DNA from: Cyanobacteria bacterium K_DeepCast_35m_m2_023
Lineage (GTDB): Bacteria > Cyanobacteriota > Cyanobacteriia > PCC-6307 > Cyanobiaceae
NCBI GenBank assembly: GCA_016882345.1
Contig: VGQR01000025.1
Span: forward strand, 1 to 13,077
DNA: 13,077 nt
Direction: 5' to 3'
The notes under the pieces: generated by a model
Databases searched by the model: none
What the model saw: only the letters and a program-made list of their open reading frames with translations
What the model was told of the DNA's origin: nothing
Translations under genes and position numbers: made by a program
Shown: one piece after another, positions 1 to 10,000 of the stretch
How positions within the stretch are numbered: the first letter of the stretch is position 1
Layout: each line of letters begins with the position of its first letter

Positions 1-577
1 CCGGTGTTGGCACCGGTGGCGGTGAGGTTGGCCGCGGTGAGGTTGACGTTGCCGCCGCTGATGGCGATCTGGGCAGCCTGGCCGTTGCCAGTGAGGGTCA
101 GATTGCCTGCTGTGCTGAGATCCAGCAGGCCCGTGGCGCTCAGGGCTCCTGCTGTGATGTTGGCGCCGCTGAGCTTGAGGCCTCCGGCGGTGGCGGTGAG
201 GGCAGCGGTGCTGATCGTGCCACCACTGAGGTCGATCGCTGCGGCCTGGGTGCTGCCGCTCAGGGTTAAGGCTGTGCTGGCATCGATGTCGAGCAGGCCT
301 GTGGCGCTCAGGGCTCCTGCTGTGATCGCGGCGCCGCTGAGCCTCAGGCCGGCTTTGCTGCCGGTGGTCTGCAGGGTGCTGGCACTGAGGCTGCCGGTCG
401 CGCTGATCTGCAGGGCTGGATTGACGCCGTTGTTGCCGGTGTTGGCACCGGTGGCGGTGAGGTTGGCCGCGGTGAGGTTGACGTTGCCGCCGCTGATGGC
501 GATCTGGGCGGCCTGGCTGTTGCCGCTCAGGGTCAAATTCCCTGTTGTGCTGAGATCCAGCAGGCCCGTGGCGCTGA
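1..577 (-). repeat. 145-codon duplicated beta-helix repeat
   Basis: Bases 1-74 are identical to 436-509, an offset of 435 bases or 145 codons, and similarity continues to about 142 and 577. A second offset of 168 bases (56 codons) is also present: the 26 bases at 133-158 recur at 301-326. At the protein level both encode SATGLLDLST..LTLSG and QAAQIAISGGNVNLTAANLT. The repeat continues to the left edge and probably beyond it. Confidence 0.85.
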
Positions 578-1053
578 GGCCAGAGGCACTGATGGCGCCG
601 TTGCTGGCGCTGAGCGCCAGGCCCGCGCTGCTGCTGATCGCATGGCCGCTGGCAGCAACGCTTGTGCCGCTGAGCGTCACGCCCGCCCCGCTCAGGCCGC
701 CCGCGAGGGTCAGGGCAGCGCTGGCGCTGACGCTCAGGGCTCCCGTTGCCGTGCCCGAGAGGGCCAAGGGGCCACTGGCCGCCAGGGTGACGGCTGCACC
801 CTGCAGGCTCACGCCGCCGGCAAAGCTGTTGGCCCCGCAGCACACCGCTGCGCTGGTTGGCGCCGTAGGTGTTGGTGATGGCGTCACGGCCAAACCAGAA
901 GTCACCACTGCCGTTGGTCAAGGCAACGCTGGCGCTGCCGGCGGACAGGCTCAGGCCCATATCCGCCACTGCCAGCTGCCAGGCCTTGTCGTTGGGATTG
1001 CTGCTGGACGCGACCTCCTGCAACAGGAACTTGCCCTCTTTCTGGACCCCGCG
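1..1053 (-). CDS. C-terminal continuation of the giant protein, open at window edge (contains a frame change)
   Basis: After the TGA at 1056-1054 the same frame continues as RGVQKEGKFLLQEVASSS, then LAVADMGLSLSAGSASVAL and FWFGRDAITNTYGANQRSG, down to about 837. There it degenerates to QQLCRRREP. From about 833 the adjacent frame takes over with GANSFAGGVSLQGAAVTLAA and stays free of stops to position 1. I translated this whole stretch by hand. It is built of filamentous-haemagglutinin-like beta-helix repeats such as GALSATGLLDLSTAGNLTL and AAQIAISGGNVNLTAANLTA. One inserted base in the GGGG at 836-833 would join the two halves. The gene runs off the window, so the true C-terminus, and any secretion signal there, is unseen. 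It could also be a separately started downstream gene, but no convincing ribosome site plus start is visible. Confidence 0.65.
833..836 (-). other. Probable frameshift site (one G missing)
   Basis: Upstream the frame reads GANQRSGVLRG and then turns into QQLCRRREP, which is unlike anything else in the gene. In the neighbouring frame GANSFAGGVSLQG begins at this point. One additional G in the GGGG at 836-833 gives RSGVLRGANSFAGGVSL. The exact position may lie a few bases either side. Confidence 0.6.
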
Positions 1054-1056
1054 TCA
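1054..1056 (-). other. In-frame TGA between central and C-terminal parts
   Basis: The minus strand reads GCC ACC GAC TGA CGC GGG GTC, giving ATD-stop-RGV. The frame stays open and protein-like for about 70 further codons. One substitution (for example TGG or CGA) would restore it. The gene uses TGG freely for Trp (the DWPNL repeats), and nothing suggests that TGA is recoded. A genuine end of the protein is the alternative. Confidence 0.65.
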
Positions 1057-4000
1057 GTCGGTGGCGGCCAGGTTGCCAAAGGTGTAGCGGCCGTCGTCGG
1101 CGTTGATCGTGACGTTGCTCCAGCTGCGACCGGTGCTGTTGAAAAAGACCCGGGCATCGTTGGCCGCCAGGTTCAGGCCCTCGGCCAGGGTGGCGGCAAA
1201 GTCGCCGCGGCCCTCAAGCGCCAGGCCGCCGTTGTCGGCCACTAGGCCGAGCTTGACGTTGCTGACCCCCAGCGACACCCCCCCGGCGGCGACCGTAGCG
1301 CTGGCGTTGTTGGCGATCGCCAGCAGCTGGCCGTTGCGGCGGTCAAAGCAGAATTCGCCCGCAACGCTGAGGCCGCTGCCCAGCGCCAGATTGATGTCAC
1401 CGCAGAGGCTGAAGCTCGGCAGCATCAGCCCACCCAGATTCAGGTTGAGTTCAAAGCCCGGCAGCTTGAGCTGGGGCAGCAGCCGCAGCAGGTCCGGCAG
1501 GGTGAGGTTGGACCAGTTGACCTTGAGGTCTGGGAAGGCCAGTCCCAGGTCCTTCCAGGGCAGATCGGGCCAGCGCAGAGCCGACAACTGCGCCAGCGTC
1601 GGTACTGTGAAGCTCAGCCCCGGCAGGTTGAGCTGCGGCAGCGCCAGCACCAGCTGCGGCAGGGTCAGGTTGCCCCAGTCGAGGCCCAGGTTGGGGAAGG
1701 CCACCCCCAGGTCGGCCAGGCGCAGCTCGGGCAGCGACAGGTTGGCGTTGATCCAGTCGGGCAGCAGCGCAAACGGGTCGAACTGGATGGTGACACCGGG
1801 CAGGTTGAGACCCTTGAGCGCCAGCACCAGCTCGGGCAGCGACAGCGTGGGCCAGTCGAGGTTGAGGTTGGGGAAGGCCAGGTTGAGGGCCTTCAGTCCC
1901 AGATCGGGCAGGTCGAGCCGCAGGCTGGGCCAGTTGGGCAGCTGCAGCTGGTCGAAGCTGAAGCTGACCCCCGGCAGCTGCAGGTTGGGGATCTGGGCCA
2001 GCAGCTGGGGCAGGGTCAGGTTCGGCCAGTCGACGTTGAGGCTGGGGAAGCGGGCCGCCAGGCTGTCCAGGCTCCAGCTGCTCCAATCGACGCCGCTCAG
2101 CTCGGGCAGGCTGAGGCTGACCCCCGGCAGCCTCAGGCCCACCAGCCCCTGCAGCAGCTGGCCCAGTGAGGGGGCGCTCCAGTCGATCGCCAGGCTGGGC
2201 AGGGCCAGACCCAGCTGCGGCAACTTGAGGTTGGCCAGCGGCAAATTGAAGGGCAGCAGCTGGGGCAGCAGCGCCTTGAGATCGAGATCGAGATCCAGGC
2301 CCGGCAGCTTGAGCTGAGGCAGGGCGACGATCAGCTGCGGCAGGCTCAGGTTGGGCCAGTCGAGCTTCAGGTCGGGGAAGGCCAAGCCCAACTCGGCCAG
2401 CTTGAGGCTGGGCCAGTTGAGGCCGCTCAGCCCCGCCAGGGTGGGCAGGTTGAGCATCAGCCCCGGCAAGCCCAACCTGGGCAGGGCATCGATCAGCTCC
2501 GGCAGGGTCAGGTTGGGCCAGTCGAGCCCCAGGCTGGGAAAATGTGCCGCCAGGTCGGGCAGCTTGAGCTGGGGCCAGCTGGGCAGCAGCCGCGCCAGAT
2601 CCAGGTCGATGCGCAGCCCCGGCAGGTTGAGCTGCGGCAGCTTGAACAGCAGCTCCGGCAGGCTCAGGTTGGGCCAGTCGACGTTCAGGTCGGGGAAAGC
2701 CACACCCAGCTTGGGCAGAGCCAGGGTCGGCCAGCCCAGCTGGGGCGACAGCAGCTGCAGCGGGAAGCTGGAGTTGAGCTCAAACAGGTTGAAGCGCAGC
2801 GGCAGGTCGACCGGGTTGAGCGCCAACCCGGCCACCAACGGCGTGACGCCATCGGCCTGGGTCAGGGCGGCGCTGCCGATGGTCAGATCGCCACTGGCCC
2901 CGGCGCGGCCATCGAGCTTGGCGATCACCATCTCGCCGCCGATGCCGCCCAGGCGCAGGCGGGCGCCACTGCTCTGGCTGGGGTCGCCAAAGCGCAGGTC
3001 ACTGCTGGCGTTCTGCATGGTGACGACAAAGCCCTCCAGCGGGGTGCTGCGCGGCACCAGGGCCAGCACGTCGCGGCGGATGCGCACGTTGCCGCCCAGG
3101 GTGAAGGCGGCCGCCGAGCTGCTGACCCCGACATCGGGATCGCCAGCCACCTCCAGCAGCTGCCGCTCGGCGGCGGTGAAGGCCAGGGTTGTGCCGCCGA
3201 TCGTGCGGCTGCTGATCGCCTCGCCGGTGGTGTTGAAGGCCAGGCTGGCCGAGCGCACGGGCCCCAGCACCAACCCCGGAATGGCGCTGCCATCGCGTTG
3301 GCTGATGGCCAGGCCGCTGGCGCTGAAGCGTCCGGCACTGCCCTTGGCCGTGAGCAGCACGGCACCACTGATGCCGCTGCCGGCCAGGCGCACACCGTCT
3401 CTGCCGCTACCGGCGTCGACGCTGACGGCGGCATTGCTGAAGGCCAGGCCCAGGTTGGGGTCGCTCTGGCTGGGCAACACGGCCGCGAAGTCGCCGCTGA
3501 GCACGCTGCCGCTGAGGCTCAGCTGGGCGTTGCCGCTGACGCTGATGGGGGCGCTGTGGCTGAAGCTGATCGCGGCCGTGCCGCTCATGCTCACGCCGCT
3601 GCTGCCGCTCAGGCCCAAGCTGCCGCTGAGGGTGCCGCTCTCGAGGCCGGTCGGCCCGTAAACCAGGCTGCCGCTCAATTGGCTGAACCCGAGGCTGACC
3701 GGGCCGGCGGCAACGGTCGCGCCCAGATTGCTGGGGCTGAGGCGCCAACGGTCGTCAGCGGTGGACGCGCTGCTGCCAGCGTCAAAGCGCAGCTGGGCGC
3801 CCCCATGCAGGCGCACGCCAGCGACGCTCAGATCGAGCTGATCAAAGCCCAGCTCGAGGGTGGCGGTGGCGGCCAACGACGGCAGCCCGCTGCTGCTCCA
3901 GTTGACGACGGCGCCGCTGCTGTCGAGGCGGCGGTTGAGGTTGAGGCGGCCGCCGCTGACGCTGATCGACCCCGGCAGGGTGACGCTGCTGACGCTGCCG

Positions 4001-7000
4001 CCGGCGGCCAGCCAGCGGCCGCCACTGCTGCTGCCGATGCCGGTGGCCAGCACGCCGCCAAGGTTGAGGCCACTGAGGCTGATCCCCACCCCGCCGGCCC
4101 CGACCGTGGCGCCGAGGCCGCTGCCACCAAAGCGCAGCTGATCGACCGTGGCGCTGCCACCGCCAGCCAGGGCGACGGTCTGGCCGCTGACCGACTCGAG
4201 ATAGAGGTCGCCGCTGAACTGCAGGTCAGCCCCGACCTGGATGCTGGCCTGGCCGCGCACGCGCTTTTCGCCCGCCTGCAGGGCCAGGGTGGTGCTGCCG
4301 CTGCCCGTGGGCACCGTCAGGCCACTGACGCTGCGGCCCAGGTCGTTCCAGGCCACCTCCATGCGGGTGGCATTGAGGCTCAGATCGCTGCCGCTGTTGA
4401 AACTGACGGCTGCCTCGGCCTGCAGGGCCCGGCCGGTGCTGCCGTCGCTGCGGCGCTCGAGCAGCACCGCCCCGCGGCCGCCCGAAAGGCTGAACGTGTT
4501 GCCGGCCAGGCCCACCGAGCCGCTGAGGTTGTCAATGCCGATGCGCAGCTCGCTGCTGCCAGCGCCCACCACGCTGCTGATCGCCAGGTCGCCCGAGACG
4601 CTGCCCAGGCCGGTGATGGCGACGCTGCCGTTGCCGATGCGCAGGTCCATCACCCGCGCCGCCGAAGCGAACGCCAGCGTGGTGCTGGCGTTGCCAGTGC
4701 CGATCGTGCGGCTGCTGATCGCCTCGCCGGTGGTGTTGACCCGCAGCGCGGCATTGGCGGCCGTCAGCGTCACGCCGCTGAAGCCGGCGAGGCTGGCCGT
4801 GCCCGTCGCCACCAGGGCATAGCCGGCCTCGCTGCTCGAGCGGCCCTGGAGGATCAGGCCCAGGCTCCCGCCCGTCAGTGCTACGCCGGCTGCGCCACTG
4901 CCGCCCGGCCCCAGGTTGGCACTGACGTTGCTGGCGGCCAGTTCGATCGACCCATCGCTGCCGCGCTTGAGGCTGATGCTGCCGCTGACGCTGCCAAAGC
5001 CGCTGAGGGCCAGGGTGATGGCGTTGCCGCTGAGCTGCAGGTTGCCATTGCTGTCAAAACTGGTGCTGAGGTTGCCCTGCAGCTCCAGGCCCTCGACGCC
5101 GCTGAGCACGGCTGCACCGCTGAGGCTGCCGCTGCGCTGACCGCCGCTGCCCAGCACCCGCTCGCCGCTGACATCGCGCAGCCCCACAAAGGCGCCGCCG
5201 CTCTCGAGCCCCAGGCTGGCGCGGCTGGTGCGCAGCACCCAGGCGGGAGCAGCCGCTGCGTTGTTGATGCTGCGGTTCTCCAACGCCAGGCTGAAGTCGC
5301 CGCCCAGCACCGCATCACCCAGCTGCAGGCGCCCTGAAGCGCTGACCTGCAGGGCGGCGCCTGCGGCATTGAGGGCCAGGCCACTGGCATCGGCCAGGGT
5401 GATCTGCTGGCCGGCCGTCGACCAAATGATCACCGGCAGCGCGGCCGCCTGCAGGCTGGCACCGGCACTGCTCAAGGCGCGGTTGAGGTTGAGGGCACCG
5501 CTGTCGATGCCCTCGATGCGGTAGCCCGCCAGGCTCAGGCCGGTGATGCCGCCCTGGCTCGTGATCCAGCGGCGCGGCGAGGCCTGGCTGCCCGCCGCCA
5601 ACACCTCGTCGTTGAGGACCAGGGCCGCTCCGGCCAAGTCCAGTCCCAGCCCCAGGCTGCTGGGTCCGAGGTTGGCGCTGAGGTGGCTGCCGCCGATCAC
5701 GGTCTGGTTGACGCTGACCGCGGTGCCGTCCGAGAGCAGCACCTGGCTGCCGGGGCGGCTCTCAACGAACAGGTCCCCCTGCAGGCTGAGCACATCGTTG
5801 ATCGTGGCGCTGCCGCGGCCGCTGAACCGGCGCTCACCCGGCACCAGGCTGAGGGCGTAGATGCCCGAGGGTGTGAGCACGCTCTGCTGCAGGGCCCCAT
5901 CCCAGCTGCTATAGCCCAAACGCACGTCATTGAGGCTGAGGCTCAGGCCGGCGACCCCAGTGAGGCTGAGGTTGCCCTCGGCCTGCAACCCCCACTGACG
6001 GCTCAGCTGGCCGCTGGCGTTGGTGCTGCTGCGCAGCACCAGGGCGCCGCGGCCGCTGCTGAGGGTCGGGCTGAGGGCTCCGAGGCTGAGGCTGCCGCCC
6101 ACGTCGGCCAGACCGAAGCGCAGGTCGGTGATGCTGCTGCCGTTCTCGACCCGGCTCTCCTGTTCCAGTGCCAGCTTGCCGCTGAGGCTGGCCACACCCG
6201 CCACCGCGATGGTGCCGGAATCGATCAGCAGTTCTTGGCGATCGACCCCATCGGCAAAGCTGAGGTTGAGGCTGGGTGCCGCACCACCGCCGCTGGGAGC
6301 TGGACCCGTGGCGATCGTCTGCTGGACCGCCTTGCCCAGGGTGTTGACCCGCAACCGCGCATTCGCCTGCAGGCTCACCAGCCCATCAAACCCCTGCAGA
6401 ACCGCCGTGCCGCTGCCCTGCAGGGCATAGCCGCTCTGGCCTGTGGCATCGGTGCTGATCAGCAACCCCAGCTCGCCGTTGCTGAGTGCCACCCCGGCCT
6501 GGCTGCTGCCGACGCGGCCGCTGACACCGCTGGCCCCCAACAGCACCGTTTCTGATTTGAGCGTGTCGGTGCGGCTCAGCAGCAGCTGCAGGCTGGGCAG
6601 CGCCGCCCCCCGCAGCACACCGTCGCCGACCAGTTCGTAGGTCCAGGTGGCCGCGTCCACCAGTTCAAGCGCCACCGCCCCCAGCCCCAGGCTGGGCAGG
6701 GCGGCGAGCTGCAGGCTCAACAGCGCCTGCACTTCGGCCGGGCTCAGGGACCCCAGAGCAACGGCATTGCCCCAGCTGCTGTCGCTGCCCAGGCGCAGGC
6801 TGACGCTGCCGGCCCGTTGGCCGTCGGCCTGCAGCAGCGAAAAGCGCTGCACCGGCAGCACCTGCAGGGGCTCCACCGATTGCGCCGCCAGGGCACCCTG
6901 GAAGTCCAGGGTGTAGGTGCCGCCGCCATTGCTGCTCACCGCCACACTGCCGCTGCCAAGGCCATCGAGCCCCTCGAGGGCGCTGCGCAGCGCTGCGGCG

Positions 7001-10000
7001 TTGAGGCTGCCGCCATCGAGCGTGGTGCTGTTGCCGCTGCGGCCGCCCAGGGCCAGCTTGAACAGCCCAGCGCCCAAGCCGCTGAGCTGATGACGGGCGC
7101 TGTGGACCACGGCGGCCTGACTGAGGGTCAACGAGGCCTGGCCCAGGGCGATCGGGCTGCTCAGCTGGGCGCGCAGCGGCTCGATCGTCTGGCCGCTGAG
7201 GGTGCCGCCCAGCTGCAGCTGCCAGCCGGGCCCTCCGCTGCTGAGGGCCGTGACCGTCAGCTCGGCGCCGCTGGCGCCCAGGCGCGCGCCGCTGCTGTTG
7301 GTGGCGGCCAACAGGGCCAGGCGCACCTGCTCAGCCGTGGCCGTGGCGGCGATCGCGGCTGTGGTGTTGCTCTGGCCTGCAGCCGTCAGCTGGAGCTGCA
7401 CGGTCGTGCCCGCCGGCACCGCGCCGGGGCGCAGCGTCTGGATCGCGGCCTGGGCTGCAGCCCCGTCGGTCGCTGTGGCTGCGATCACGCTGGCTGCGCC
7501 GTTGGCCGTGACGGCGGCCGTGAGCTGGGCCAGGTTCTGATTGGCCAGGCTGCCGCCAAAGCTGAGCCGGTAGCTGTTGCTGGTGTCGCTTTGCGCGGCG
7601 CTCCAGCTCACCTGCACGCTGCCGGGCCCCAGCCGGCGCTCCAGCGCGGTCTGGATCGCCGCAGCCTGGGCCGCCACCGTCTGGCCGCTGCCGCCCTGTT
7701 GCAGCACCTTGACCACCGGCGTCACGGCGCTGGTGGTGGCGCTGACGCTCAGGTCGGGGATGTTCTGGGCGGCCCGGCCACCTTGAAAGGTGATCAGGTA
7801 ATCAATGCTGTCGTGGCCGGTGTAGCCGCGTTGATAGACGACGTTGACGTTGCCGGCACCGACCAGACCCTCAAGGGCGGCCTTGAGGTCGTTCTGGGTT
7901 TTGAGCGGCCCGGTGCCCAGGCGTATCGGCACGCTGGTCTGACCACCCAGATCGAGCCGCAGCTGGCCGGCGGCGCTGCTGTTGCCCTTGAGGGTCAGCA
8001 CCAGGCGCTCGTTGCTGGGGGTGCGGGCCAACAGGGCGATCGGCTCGGTGGTCAGGGTGCTGCTGCCCTGGTGCAGGCTCAGGGTGAAACTGCCGCCACC
8101 GGTGGCCGGGGCGTTGAGCGTCAGCAGCTGCAGCTCCGAGCGGCCGCTGGCCGAGGCCTGCACGACGTCGGCCTGCAACCAGCGGCTGGCGGTGGCCCCC
8201 GGATCGGCTGGGGCCTCCATCACCAGCTGCGGTGGTTCGGACGCCAGGGCCGCCGCAAACTGCAGCACAAACCCAGCTGAGCGGCTGCCGCTGACACTGA
8301 GATTGCCGCTGCCGACACCCTGCAGCGCTTCGAGCGCCACCTGGATCGCACTGGCCAGGGCAGCATCGCCCAGGGGGGTGCCGCCGGCATCGAGGCTGCT
8401 GACCTGGGCCTGGGCCTGACCGATGCTGAACCTGTACAGGCCTTCCCGCGGCGGCAGCTGCGGGCTGCTGCTCAGCTGCAGGGTGTAGCGGGGGCCTTGG
8501 CCGCTGCCGCCGTCCACGAGCTGGCTGACCGTCGCGGCGGCGCCGGCCAGCGCCGTGATCTGCTCGTCGCGGGGCAGGGCCAGCAGCTGGGGCAGGCGTT
8601 CGACGTTGAACTGGCCCTCCTGTTCGCCAAAGCCATCGACCACGGCCCGCAGGGCTCCAGCGGCACGCATCTGCCCGTCGCTGCCAAAGCTGGCGGTCAG
8701 GGTTCCCGCCACACCCAGCCCAGGGACTCCGCTCAGGGCGGCGTTGCCGCTGAGGCTGCCGCTGCGGCTGCCGTCGCTGGCCAGCACGAGCGTGCCGCTG
8801 GCGCCCACGATGCTCAGCTGGGGGCCATCGCCAGCCGACAGCTGCAGGGCCCCGTTGCTGACGGCAAGGTGCCAGCTCTGCTGCCCATTGCCATCGATCA
8901 CCAGGCTGGCGCTGATCGCGCCACTCAGGCGCGGCCCACCGAGGTCGAGTTCCGTGCTCACGTCCAGCGTGAGTTTGGGTGTGGTGCTGCTCAGGGCCAG
9001 CTGAGCACCGCCAGCCCCCAGGGAGGCGCTCAGGGGGGTGGCCGACCAATTGGGGACGACCGTGTTGCTGCCAGAGGCCAGAGCCAGGGGCTGAGCGACC
9101 GGCGTCAGCGCCTGGTTCAGGGCAAGCAGGGCACCCTCGCCGGCCCCCAGAGAGAAGCCGCCCAGCGAGCCGGAGCCGCTGCTGCCCTCGAAACTGAGCC
9201 AGCGGCGACGCGCGCCGCCGGTTTCCGTGCTGATCACCAGCACACCGTTCAAGGCATCGAGAGCCGCGGCTGCACCCCCGTCGCCCAGCAACAGGGCAAG
9301 GTTCTGTCCCGACAGGACCAGTTGATCGACCACCGCGGTGGTGGCCACACCGCCCGCTGTCACTGGCGTGAGGGTGATGGTGCGGTTGCTGCGGCTTTCG
9401 ACGGCCATGGCACCGCTGAGCGACAGCACGTTGTCGACGACGACGTTGAACGCACCGCGCAACCGGCGCTCCTGGGCGGCCAGTTCCACAGCCCGCCAAC
9501 CCTCGGCTGCCGGGATCTCTGCACTGATCGCCTCCGGCGCCAGGTTGATCGCCAGTTCCATCGCGCTGGCGGTGATCGACACCCCGTCGAGCCCGCTCAG
9601 CGTGGCGCTGCCACTCAGCTGCAGGGCCACCTGGGGGGCCTGGCTAGAGCCCTGAGGGGCAGCGTTGAGCACCACAGCGCCATTGATCCCCGTCATCGAG
9701 ACCGTGAGGGAGCCGAGCTGCACGCCGCTGAGGGAGCCACGGTCAACCGCGACGCTCACCTGGGTGGTGTCATGGCCCTCCCAGCTGCTGCGCTGGCTGG
9801 AGGCCATGGTGAAATCACCCTGCAGCGTGCCCACCCCCGCGACGGTGAGATCGGCGCCGACGAGCGAAACCGCGTGCTGGGGCGGCTCATCTCGGATGAC
9901 GAGGCTGAGCTGGGCCGTGCTGGCGCTGATGCTGACGTGCTGTGCGAACCCCTCGAGCGCAACGGCAGGAACCCCCGTCTGCCCGAGGGCCTGCCCCTGG

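Noticed and set aside
1054..1056. TGA read as Trp (alternative code)
   Set aside because: Only one such TGA occurs and TGG is used throughout for Trp. Other lesions of a different kind are present in the same gene.
4..1245. Plus-strand open frame of 413 codons
   Set aside because: It is antisense to the haemagglutinin-like repeats. Its apparent repeats mirror the minus-strand ones, and the minus strand matches a known repeat style.
1..2709. CRISPR array or non-coding satellite because of the regular repeats
   Set aside because: Periods are multiples of three, copies diverge mainly as coding sequence, and there are no constant short repeats with unique spacers.
2542..5337. Plus-strand open frame of 931 codons
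   Set aside because: It is antisense to the repeat body. Its translation is a shapeless Ala/Gln/Gly/Arg/His mix, while the minus strand gives ordered beta repeats over the same bases. High GC removes stops on the opposite strand.
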